Assembly: GCA_003427395.1 (NCBI GenBank)
Contig: BFEA01000005.1
Coordinates: 2,670,506-2,719,792, forward strand
Direction of reading: 5' to 3'
Source: Chara braunii
Taxonomy: Eukaryota; Streptophyta; Charophyceae; Charales; Characeae
DNA: 49,287 nucleotides
The position numbers were made by a program, and so were the translations under genes. The notes beneath the pieces were generated by a model. It did no database searches. It was not told the DNA's origin and was given only the letters and a program-made list of their open reading frames with translations. Positions 1 to 7,625 of the stretch are shown piece after piece (the stretch's first letter is position 1; the number at the start of each line of letters is the position of its first letter).

Positions 1-15
1 TTTTTTTTGCTTTTT

Positions 16-117
16 CGTACGGGGGCGTACAAGACGTACAGGTTCCCGTACAGATCCCGTACAGATCCCGTACAAAAATAACCTGTACGTTTTGTACGGG
101 AAGCCCCCGTACGTGTA
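16..117. repeat. GTAC-dense block with inverted repeat
   Basis: The tetranucleotide GTAC occurs ten times in about 100 bases, mostly as CCGTACA or CGTACGG. A short inverted repeat is embedded: GTACAGGTT near 36-44 and its complement AACCTGTAC near 80-88. No coding potential is visible. It may be the edge of a larger GTAC-rich satellite or transposon end cut by the window start; its function is unknown. Confidence 0.6.
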
Positions 118-320
118 CTCTATTAATGATTACATTCCAATATTACCAACATAATCGAGTACAACTGTATTTCAATATACTGTTTATGCTTCCAAAATAC
201 AAAGTTGGACGAATATGGAATCTTTAGGAAATCTACTTCACTTATTTTTATTTGTTTCTGGTTTCAAGTCTTATTTTATTAGTGGCCATAATTGGAGCTT
301 TAGTACTGATCATGCATAAG

Positions 321-395
321 ACTACTCAAGTAAAAAGATAAGATTTTTCTCAACAAAATATGATAGATTTTCAAGAGACTAAATATGACAATAGA
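321..395 (+). repeat. Dispersed repeat, copy 1
   Basis: This AT-rich segment matches 39019-39094 in the same orientation with only scattered differences. Both share a CTCAAGTAAAAAGA core, then TCAACAAAATATGATAGA and TTTTCAA(G/A)AGACT. It lies directly before the tRNA-like sequence at 398. The second copy lies just before the primer-binding site of a gypsy element, so this copy may be a fragment of the same leader or of an element inserted there. Confidence 0.6.
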
Positions 396-397
396 AA

Positions 398-590
398 GGT
401 CTCTAGTAGCTCAGTGGTTAGAGCAAATGGCTGTTAAGTGCGCCGGTTTTGACTTCTCTTGTGGAGGATGTAGTTTGAACTACAACATTGTTCAGAACAT
501 GTCTAAAACAATACCTTACCTTATCCCAAGAGGCTCGACTCTTGCCAGAGCGGACGAAGGCCTCTAGCGAGCCTATGGAGGCTCGCCGCA
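398..590 (+). repeat. tRNA-derived SINE-like sequence (tRNA-Asn-like head)
   Basis: Bases 398-430 read like the 5' half of a tRNA: a D-arm or A-box TAGCTCAGTGGTTAGAGC, then an anticodon-loop-like CTGTTAA (GUU, asparagine). A B-box-like GGTTTTGACTTC follows near 444. The anticodon and T stems no longer pair, so this is not a functional tRNA. The internal promoter layout fits a tRNA-derived SINE or a tRNA pseudogene; the body to about 590 is unrecognised. No clear poly(A) tail or target duplication was found. Confidence 0.5.
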
Positions 591-2450
591 GAGTTGGAAA
601 CAAATATAGAAAACACAACATGGTATAAAAGACTGAATGAAAAAGTAACAATGTTTAGAAAGAAGGTCCAAGAATTCAACCGAAATGAAATGACTGAATT
701 AATACAAGCTGTAGCTAATACCCAAGGCATCAAAGAGGCATTTTCTACGGGATCCCAAAACCACCAACCACCCCAACCTAGCTCATGATAAGCCCACCAA
801 CTTCCCAGTAGTATTCCTACAGTTAAAAAACACCAGCACGTTAAAATCCAAATTCGTATCAGTTTCCAATAGGCACTTTTTTTTTTTTTTCATTTTATAA
901 AGCAATGGGGTATCTTTCTTTACTTAAGAGTTGCCCTCCGGCCAAGGGAAAAGACTCTTAATCATGTTCTCCCCCCCCCCAAAGAAGATTCGAAGTAGGA
1001 ACTGTAAATTTCATAATGTCCAAACTAGGAACACCCGAGTGCCCGTGCTCTTTTCGGCCAAAAAAAAAAAAAAAAAAAAAAGAAGATTCTGTACCCATTT
1101 AAAGTTGGAAATCTGTACCTGGGAAATGGGCTGTGTAAATTGTTTGCATGCCTAGGACAGAGGTGGGCCCCAAGGTTGGTACAGCCAAATTGCAGCTATA
1201 CCTTTTTTTTTTTTTTTTTTTTTTTTTTTTGAAAGTTGATGATAAAACTTGAAGCACACAGCATCTAAAAATATGTCATGAAGCTCGGCTCGATTGGTGC
1301 GAAGAGCAGCGTCCTACTCCTGCACCCTGGCAAAACGCCCGATGCGTTTCTGTTGCTGCCAGTGCAGCGTCTTCAGGGGCTACACTTCCGAAAGGTACGT
1401 ATTCCTACTACATCATGCATCTTTTACTGCATTACTTCCTAGTTGCGCTTGCTCTGAATTCGAAAGTTTTCAAAATTTTCAAAAATTCAAAAAAACCCAT
1501 CGTCCCGTCTTGTGTATGACTGCTTGGGCGCGACATTTTCCAGACCGGTGTTGCCACGCCATACACGTCAGATACTATTCCTACGCTGACTCTACGCTGG
1601 TTCAAAAATTTTCACTGACGTTTTTGCCTGTCAGGCCTGGATATCTTATTCTTTTTGGTCCAGGTTCACGTGGTTCATCCCTAGGCCCGCTCTAACTGCG
1701 GGTTCTTCCATGAAACAATTTCCCGCCCAGTTGTCTTCCTTCGTTTTTCGTATTTTCTTGGCTGCGCCGAATCCCTTCGCACAGGATTTCTACCCACTCG
1801 TCCCACGCTCCATCCTTGGAGTCCGAAAACAGGGTCAGTCTTGAATCCCCGCCTCTGCAGTTCCATTTGGAGTGTTAAGAGGGTCGGGCCAGCATGTTCC
1901 TTGTACAGGGTGTGGTTCCATATTCAGTGTAGGTACCCAGTTATCACGGCCTTCTTGGCTTGTCCAGCTGAGTAAGATTTGAAGTCTTGCAGACCCTGAA
2001 ACACCATGTTACCCCCCTTAGCAGCGTCGGCCCATTGGCCGTGATGGCCGTGCACGTAACCAAATTAGGATCTGATCATGATCTCAACAGAGATAAGAAA
2101 CTTAGTTAAGAAATTAGGTTCGGACCCAGCCAAGGTGCAAACAACCAAGCTAATGAAGGGAAAAAACCCTGACCCCCAGCCATTGGCTCGTGCTAGGAAT
2201 TTAGCCGTATTTGCCAGCAGGTACACTCAGAGTCACTGATGGTTAACGGGGACCCCCTATAGGTGACAAGTTGGCCTTTGAGTTTTCTTATAAATGGCAT
2301 GAGAAATTTATGAAAATTCGGGCCTCCGTTAACCTTCTCTCATCCATGAGTGTGTGTCTCGACTGGCACATGCATTGAATAGGTTCCAGCCCCCTTTCTC
2401 CTCATTGCAAGAGCATGTCAAGCCCAAGTGCAGGTAGGAGGCAGCTTCAC
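591..2450. other. Intergenic stretch, no supported gene
   Basis: No recognisable gene. The stretch contains homopolymers (poly-T near 879-892, poly-A near 1061-1082, poly-T near 1202-1230). A 133-codon open frame at 1294-1695 (+) resembles no family known to me and has no codon structure suggesting selection. It is best treated as unannotated intergenic or degraded repeat DNA. Confidence 0.5.
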
Positions 2451-2457
2451 AACAATT

Positions 2458-2645
2458 CTTTTTTTTTTTTTTTTTTTTAAAACCAAGCTCCATCTATTGG
2501 TGGGGAGCAGCACCTGCTGGAAACCGGGTCCAGCGTCCCATAGATACAACCATATCCTCACAAATTGGCACAAACTGGGAACCGGGCCCAGCGTCCCATA
2601 ACGAGTACGTTCAGAAAACTCATCAGAAAATTCCATGAGAATGAG
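2458..2645 (-). mobile_element. Poly(A)-tailed SINE/LINE-tail-like repeat
   Basis: Read on the minus strand, the body ends in a run of A (plus-strand T run 2459-2478). Just before the tail is a GCTCCCCA...TGGAGC hairpin-like pair, preceded by GGGACGCTGGACCCGG and CCAGC. The same arrangement ends the insertion at 11731-14022, and the GGGACGCTGG motif recurs at 2570-2600 and 7579. Shared 3' sequence plus poly(A) is typical of a non-LTR element or a SINE that borrows its 3' end. No ORF is seen here. Confidence 0.55.
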
Positions 2646-3714
2646 ACGAAACTACTAGAAAATTCTTTTTTTTTTTTTCTTTTTTTTTTCTTTTTTTTTT
2701 CTTTCAAATAAACAGGTCCTTATGGTCCCGGCCCATTTCCATTCTGGGGAGCATCAGTCCGGTTCCCATTCCACCGGCAAGTCAGAAAACAAAATTACAT
2801 CTTGAACACCCGCACGCTTCCTTCCGTCTGGCCGAAGGAACCCTGATCAGCATTGATTACTCCAGCATCATGGAGGATTGACTGTCAGCTTGCCCTGCTT
2901 CTCCCTTTCCTCTCAGGTCTACTGTAATAACCTGTCAGATAAACATGGATGGCAAGAAAGGCCTGGAAGCTACAAACACTGCCACTTCTGTCTAAACTCA
3001 GACTCTGCCCATGTGCTTCATGACATCCCTACCATTCTGATCCCTGTTTGCCTTGCTTGTCTAAACCCTGGCCCCTGATCCCTCAGCTGTAGTTATTCGC
3101 CAGAAGCTCTATGGAGCACCCTCACCCTTCCTTCCGTCTGGACAGCATTGATGTTCGTACATGTACTCATGTTCGTATGACCGAGCTATGTGGCGCTGAG
3201 GTCCTGAGGCTGTGGGATTTGACTGTCCTGTGCTCTCTGAAGTGGACAGGAGTTATGCCAGTCTTTCCACCTGAGGAGATGACCTTGAATACACGCCACC
3301 TTTCCATTGACCAGCCATACTTTCGTGAATTTTGCCAGAATCTCATGCTGCTTCTCCTGATATTCCTGAGCTTGAATCCTGACTTTTTTCCATTGGGAGA
3401 AGACTTCAGTCTCCATTAAAAATTTGGTGTCACCCATACCTTTTCGCATGAATTGCTGGAGTTGTCCAATGTTCTGCTGCATCTTTCCTTCCATATGACC
3501 CAGAGTGTCGCCTTTCAAAATTGCAGCTATACCTAACTACTGGAATGCTTGAATTATGCAAATACCCAGGCAATTTATGTGGATACCCAATTTTGCCTGC
3601 CTGGTTCCTGGGCAAAAGCATATTTTTGTGCTCCCTAACCACCGGCCTGTGGAACCTACAACATGCGCGGAATACTCACCGGCCCCTACTACATGTGCGG
3701 GATAGAGTAATTAT
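2646..3714. other. Intergenic stretch with one weak ORF
   Basis: A T-rich run at 2665-2705 follows the SINE-like repeat. A minus-strand open frame at 3186-3518 (110 codons) is rich in Q, K and M in its first half (for example GKMQQNIGQLQQF) and could form a short helix or coiled coil, as retroelement gag N-termini do. I recognise no domain. It overlaps a similar-length plus-strand frame, so coding is doubtful. Confidence 0.3.
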
Positions 3715-3721
3715 TATCTCG

Positions 3722-4092
3722 TCAGGCTCATAATGTGAATGTTGTAGGTTCCATTCTGGGTAGATGTATAATTCAGGCTCATAATCTGAATGTCGTATGT
3801 TCAAATCCTAGGTAGATGTATAACTGAGGCTCATAATCTAAATGTTGTAGGGTCAAATCCTGGGTAGATGTATAATGCGCTCATAATCTGAGTGTTGTGG
3901 GTTCAAATCCTGGGTAGATGTATCAGGCTCATAATCTGAATTTTGTAGATGTATAATTCAGGCGCATAAAATGAATCTTGTAGATATACAATTCGGGCTC
4001 ATAATCTGAATCTTGTAGATGTATAATTTAGGCTCATAATCTGAATCTTGGAGGTTAAAATCCTGGGTAGATGATGTTTAATTCAGGCTCAT
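3722..4092 (+). repeat. Tandem array of tRNA-Met(CAU)-like half molecules, array 1
   Basis: Eight copies plus a partial ninth begin near 3724, 3774, 3826, 3876, 3924, 3958, 3994, 4029 and 4083, with spacing mainly 48-54 bp. Each full copy has a perfect tRNA anticodon arm: stem TCAGG, loop CTCATAA (anticodon CAU, U33, A37), stem TCTGA. Full copies also have a T-arm: TAGG, loop TTCAAAT, CCTG. D-arm and acceptor halves are absent. Copies at 3924-3994 are shortened to 34-36 bp and lack the T-arm. The sequence most resembles the 3' half of an organelle-type initiator tRNA-Met. It is probably a tandemly amplified tRNA pseudogene fragment. Confidence 0.7.
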
Positions 4093-4110
4093 GGGGCCAA
4101 GTTCCACATA

Positions 4111-4254
4111 CACGATGTAGTTGCAGTTTGCTACACTGTGCGGCGGCAGGAGGCGGGGAAAAGGAGATCTTCAATCTTCTATGCACGGTGTAGTTGTAGT
4201 TTGCTACACTGTGCGGTGGCAGGAGGCAGGAAAAAGGAGATCTTCAATCTTGTC
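4111..4254. repeat. Tandem duplication, 73-bp unit
   Basis: Two adjacent copies (4111-4183 and 4184-4254) share GTAGTTG(C/T)AGTTTGCTACACTGTGCGG and GGAGATCTTCAATCTT with a few substitutions. The pair sits right after the first tRNA-Met-like array. No protein or RNA function is apparent. Confidence 0.7.
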
Positions 4255-4477
4255 TGTGCCACTGCAGCAGATGCATCTTGCCACCTCCTGTGTGCAGGTG
4301 CACTGGACATCTTTGTAATTGGTATGTGATGTGGCAATGCAGTCTCTTCCCCATTCCAGAAGATCCGTTGGGCTCTAATGATGGAAAAAAGGTGTCGTCT
4401 GTATTTCTCTGGGCGTGACTTTGGCCGCGTCCACCCCCCCTGCTGGTCTTATTACTCGTTTTTGTTCAGACCTTTAG

Positions 4478-4590
4478 CCTCACTCCACTACTCACGAAAG
4501 GTGCAAAATGCAAATGCATATTACGATAGAACAGGGAAAGATACACAGCCATATTTTTGTCTTTTGTGCATGTGTTACGTAGTGGATCCC
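4478..4590 (+). mobile_element. Small TIR element, degenerate copy
   Basis: It starts CTCACTCCACTACTCACG and ends GTTACGTAGTGGATCCC, a decayed version of the inverted termini in the copies at 6149 and 6527. The interior shares GGTGCAAAATG, a GAACA(T)GGGAA segment and ACAGCCATATTTTTGTCTTTT with those copies. Size and TIRs suggest a non-autonomous DNA element (MITE). No target duplication was identified. Confidence 0.5.
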
Positions 4591-4683
4591 ACTTCTTTTC
4601 CTACGATGTGTGTTTATTGCGGACAATTGGCCTTGCTCCTCTGCTCACCATAGGCACAAAAGACAAACGGCGGTGCATCTACC

Positions 4684-4743
4684 TATGTTCTAGCGGAAGA
4701 TTCATTCTCATTTTGCACATTTGGCGGGTACTGGAGCGCGGAA
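4684..4743 (-). repeat. Inverted half copy of the small TIR element
   Basis: On the minus strand this matches the left half of the 6149/6527 family: GTGCAAAATGAGAATGAATC followed by TTCCGCTAGAACAT. The terminus is degenerate and the right half is missing. It is oriented opposite to the copy at 4478. Confidence 0.6.
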
Positions 4744-5175
4744 GACATTGCTTGGCCTTGGGCACTCGGCCCTTCTCTGTGCTCACTTGGCAAAAGGAAT
4801 CCACTCCGTTGTTATGTGGTGCACATCTAAGGGCCCATCTCTTGTCTGCACGATGGCATCTGATAGGACCTATGACACCTCCTTCCTCAACATGCCAAGG
4901 ATTGGGCGGGAAAGGATGCCCTTTTCGTCTCAAACATCCACCGAAGAGGAAAACTACTTGTAGTTTGCAATGGAGCTTAGCTGTCCAAATGGCGGCATTG
5001 GTCCTGAATACTCCCCCCTCCCTGCGGCCATCAATGGAAACATCCCATTTTATCGCCAAACTTTGCATTTGAGTGTGACGGCGTGGTGGTCGTCTGATGC
5101 AGCCACTGCAGATGATTGACGTTCGTCGCCCGCTCGTTACAAGTAAACCACACGAACTGCAGTGGGACCCAGCCC
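4744..5175. other. Intergenic stretch, no supported feature
   Basis: Between the repeat copies and the second tRNA-Met-like array I see overlapping open frames on both strands (4557-5072 plus, 4679-5224 minus) but no recognisable motif. Their mutual overlap, and their passage through repeat copies, argue that they are chance frames. Confidence 0.5.
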
Positions 5176-5320
5176 CTGAATGCTGTAGGTTCAAATCCCT
5201 GGTAGATTTATAATTCAGGCTCATAATTTGAACGTTGTATGTTCAAATCCTGGGTAGATGTATAATTCAGTCTCATAATCTGAATGTCCTAGGTTCAAAT
5301 CCTGGGTAGATCTATAATTT
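5176..5320 (+). repeat. Tandem array of tRNA-Met(CAU)-like half molecules, array 2
   Basis: One 5'-truncated copy followed by two fuller copies of the same unit as array 1. They show (G/T)CTCATAAT(C/T)TGAA anticodon-arm sequences, GTTCAAATCCTGGGTAGAT T-arm sequences, and about 52-bp spacing. The array lies about 1.1 kb from array 1 in the same orientation. It looks like a split or duplicated part of one larger array. Confidence 0.65.
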
Positions 5321-5418
5321 CGTGCAAGAGAAAAATACGGTATTACGTTAAGTTGGACAGGGTCTGGGTATAGATGAAAATTGGGCGCCAGTACAGGGTG
5401 TTGTGGGAATTACCATCT

Positions 5419-5577
5419 TTAAACCACCAATACCTCTGAAAGTCGCTCACGCATGCAGGCAGCGACTTCCGGACGATGGATGGGCCACTATCAGAGCACC
5501 CAAATCCAGCCGAGTCGAAACGCTTCCACTCTATTTTTTCCCATGGGCAATATATGGGAAAGGTACTGGCGGTTTAA
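5419..5577. mobile_element. TTAA-flanked TIR element (MITE-like), copy 1
   Basis: A 151-bp segment (5423-5573) begins ACCACCAATACC and ends GGTACTGGCGGT; these are inverted repeats matching at 10 of 12 positions. Each end is directly flanked by TTAA (5419-5422 and 5574-5577). The same termini with TTAA flanks delimit 19598-21058. TTAA duplication is the hallmark of piggyBac-type transposition, so a non-autonomous piggyBac-like element is a reasonable inference, but no transposase is visible. Confidence 0.55.
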
Positions 5578-5757
5578 ATGGGCTACAGATGCAAGTAGCA
5601 CTTGTAAGTTCAGTTGACGACTCCATTAGTGGAGTAGAAGAGGGGCAGGCCTCTTCCTGGTATGGGTCATAGGATCTGGAACTCGGAACGTTTTTGAAGG
5701 GGCGCGGACCTGGTGTCTAGCATAGCCCAATCTGGGTCATGGCCTCAGTACCGGTAT

Positions 5758-5864
5758 AAAATTTGAACCATTTCTTGATTTAGGTGTGTCATCCTTGCGC
5801 AGGGGCCATGCTAGTCTTCTCTGTATCGTTCCAACTTCCAATTTTAACTGATGTCCCCAAGGAC
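5758..5864 (-). ncRNA. U6: U6 spliceosomal snRNA (gene or pseudogene)
   Basis: Read from 5864 leftwards, the sequence follows U6 from end to end. A plant-type 5' stem-loop GTCCTTGGGGACATC comes first, then TTAAAATTGG. The conserved core GAACGATACAGAGAAGA and AGCATGGCCCCTGCGC follows, then AAGGATGACAC. The 3' part AAATCAAGAAATGGTTCAAA ends in TTTT. Its role is the U2/U6 catalytic core of the spliceosome. Oddities: about 7 extra bases after AATTGG duplicate TTGGAA, and the 5' stem-loop is repeated once more upstream (5872-5886). I see no canonical upstream element or TATA box at plant spacing, so it may be a pseudogene. Confidence 0.85.
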
Positions 5865-6049
5865 CCCCGGTGATGTCCCCAAGGACCTCCGACTCATTTG
5901 GTACCCGGCCTCGTTCTGTTTCTCTGTTTTTTTTTTTCCCAAAACAACTCTCTTTATTGTAAACAAGTGGACCCACCACGGCCCAATAGAGGGGATGCGA
6001 GAAAACGACAGAGAGGGTCCTTTTACTCCTGCCCGTCATCGCCCCCCTC

Positions 6050-6148
6050 TTTCCACTCTTTTTCCTGCGACTTTCTCTCCTCGGATTTGTCATCCTCCCC
6101 CGCCTCCTCCTCCTGCTCCCCCTCCTGCCGCTCCTCCTCCTGTTCCCT
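6050..6148. repeat. CT-rich (CCT/CTC)n low-complexity tract
   Basis: Pyrimidine-rich microsatellite-like DNA dominated by CCTCCT and CTCCTC. Similar tracts separate the small TIR element copies at 6270-6405, 6700-6870 and 6965-7050. Open frames crossing these tracts encode only P, L and S or G, R and E runs and are not genes. Confidence 0.8.
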
Positions 6149-6269
6149 GGGATTCGCTCCACTACTCACCAAAGGTGCAAAATAAGAATGAATCTTTCGG
6201 TAGAACATGGGAAAATACACGGCCATAAGTTTTGTCTTTCTGCATGTGGTGAGTAGTGCAGCGAGACCC
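6149..6269 (+). mobile_element. Small TIR element (MITE-like), complete copy
   Basis: The left end GGGATTCGCTCCACTACTC is the near-complement of the right end, which reads GTGAGTAGTGCAGCGAGACCC. These give roughly 21-bp imperfect terminal inverted repeats around 121 bp in total. The interior contains AGAATGAATCTTTCGG, TAGAACATGGGAAAAT and TTTTGTCTTTCTGCATG. No ORF is present. No clear target duplication is seen, because the flanks are CT-rich. Confidence 0.6.
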
Positions 6270-6408
6270 ACTGTCCTCCTTGTTCCCGCTTCTCTTTTCC
6301 TTGGTCTCCTGTTCGCTGTCCTCTTCCTCATCGTCCTTTCCCTCCTCCTCCTGCTCGTCATCCCGCCCTGCCTCCTCCCACTTCCGGGCATTCCTCCTCC
6401 CATTCGCT

Positions 6409-6485
6409 GGGCTTCGCTCTACTACTCACGGAATGTGCAAAATGAGAATGAATCTTCCGCTGGAACATGGGAAGATGCACAGGCA
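6409..6485 (+). repeat. Left-half copy of the small TIR element
   Basis: GGGCTTCGCTCTACTACTC opens a copy that keeps the conserved GTGCAAAATGAGAATGAATC interior and GAACATGGGAAGAT. It then passes into a (GAAA)n microsatellite at 6486-6511 instead of its right half. Confidence 0.6.
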
Positions 6486-6526
6486 AAAGAAAGAAAGAAA
6501 GAAAGAAAGAGATCATCCCGTTCACT

Positions 6527-6691
6527 GGGCTTCACTCCATTACTCACCAAATGCGCAAAATGAGAATAAATCTTCCGCTAGAACATGGGAAGATGCATGG
6601 GCAATAGCAAGCGAGCAAGCAAGCAAGCAAGAAAGATACACAGCCATATTTCTTGTCTTTTCTGCATGTGGTGAGTAGTGGAGTGAGACCC
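6527..6691 (+). mobile_element. Small TIR element, copy expanded by a microsatellite
   Basis: The termini are GGGCTTCACTCCATTACTCA and GAGTAGTGGAGTGAGACCC, inverted repeats of one another. Compared with the 121-bp copy at 6149 this copy is about 165 bp, because an (AAGC)n run at about 6609-6635 has expanded inside it. The right interior keeps CACAGCCATATTTCTTGTCT. Confidence 0.6.
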
Positions 6692-6875
6692 CATTGTCCT
6701 CCTCCTCTTGCTAATCATCCTTTTGCTCCCGCTCGTCGTCTTCCCCTTTCTTGTTTTCGTCGTCCTCCCCCCCCTCCTCCTTTCCCTCTTCCTCCCGCTT
6801 GTCATCCCGTCCCTACTCCTTTCCCTCTTCCTCCCGCTTGTCATCCCGCCCCTCCTCCTCCTCCTCCCGTTCACA

Positions 6876-7130
6876 GGGATTCGCTCAACTACTTACCAAA
6901 GGTGCAAAATCAGAATGAATCCTCCAGTAGAACATGAGAAGATACAGGCTTGCATGAGTAGATAGTCGTCCTTCCCCTCCTCCTCCTTTCCCTCCTCCCG
7001 CTTGTCATCCCGTCCCTCCTCCTCCCACTTCTCCTCCTGGTGCTCCTCCTTTCACTGTGATTTGCTGGACTACTTACGAAATGTGCAAAATGAGAATGAA
7101 TCTTTCGTTAGAACATGGGAAGATACAGGC
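6876..7130 (+). repeat. Two further left-half copies separated by CT-rich DNA
   Basis: Copies start at about 6876 and 7057. Each carries the left TIR region and the GGTGCAAAAT...GAATGAATC interior to GAACATG(A/G)GAAGATACAGG. Neither has the right TIR. A CT-rich tract lies between them. The regular alternation of half element and CT tract from 6.05 to 7.13 kb looks like amplification of a composite unit. Confidence 0.55.
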
Positions 7131-7142
7131 GCGCACAAATAG

Positions 7143-7225
7143 AAACTCATACGCGTGCGGAGTGTTGAAACTCAAACGCGTGTGGAGAGCTAAGAGAGCC
7201 GAAACTCAAGTGTGCGGAGAACTCT
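7143..7225 (+). repeat. Short degenerate triplication
   Basis: Three related words starting with GAAACTCA (near 7143, 7166 and 7201) are each followed by a (C)G(C/T)GTG(C/T)GGAG-like segment. No function is apparent. Confidence 0.4.
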
Positions 7226-7578
7226 GTACAATATCTACTTGCATTCAAACATTGGGAGGCACGCATGGGCCCGACACGAGAAACTCGCGGAAAAAAACAA
7301 AACAATGGTCGGATCAACCGGAACTTGAAAGCGCGCCGACCAAAGCCCACCCTCCCATGATCTTTCTGGATACTTGAAACATCACCAAAAGAAGAAAACG
7401 GAGTGTTCAGTCCCGCAATGCTCCCGCCCACCGGTGATTTCTGATGGGCAATAGACTGCCAACTACATCCAGATGGGCTACAGAAAGGGGAGAAATGAGT
7501 CACTTGAGGCCACATAGCAGACAGGTATCGTAGTGCTTCAAGTTAGCTTTTTTTGGAAAGCTTATTGATGGAATGGAA

Positions 7579-7625
7579 GGGACGCTGGACCCGATTTCCA
7601 GCACAAACTGGGTAATGGCCCCCGA
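7579..7625 (+). repeat. Fragment of the GGGACGCTGG repeat family
   Basis: GGGACGCTGGACCCGATTTC followed by CAGCACAAACTGGGTAATGG parallels, in the same sense, the 3' region of the minus-strand retroposed sequences at 2458-2645 and 11731-11860. No poly(A) tail follows here, so it is a fragment. Confidence 0.45.

Noticed and set aside
398-470. Functional tRNA-Asn gene
   Set aside because: D-arm and anticodon-loop sequences are good, but the anticodon and T stems do not pair and no acceptor stem closes.
3722-4092. CRISPR-like repeat array
   Set aside because: Regular spacing looks CRISPR-like at first, but unit and spacer are both repeated, the units are tRNA-arm sequences, and the surrounding DNA is clearly eukaryotic.
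5737-6403. Arg/Glu-rich and Pro-rich frames on both strands
   Set aside because: They run through the U6 copy, CT-rich tracts and TIR repeats; composition alone explains them.
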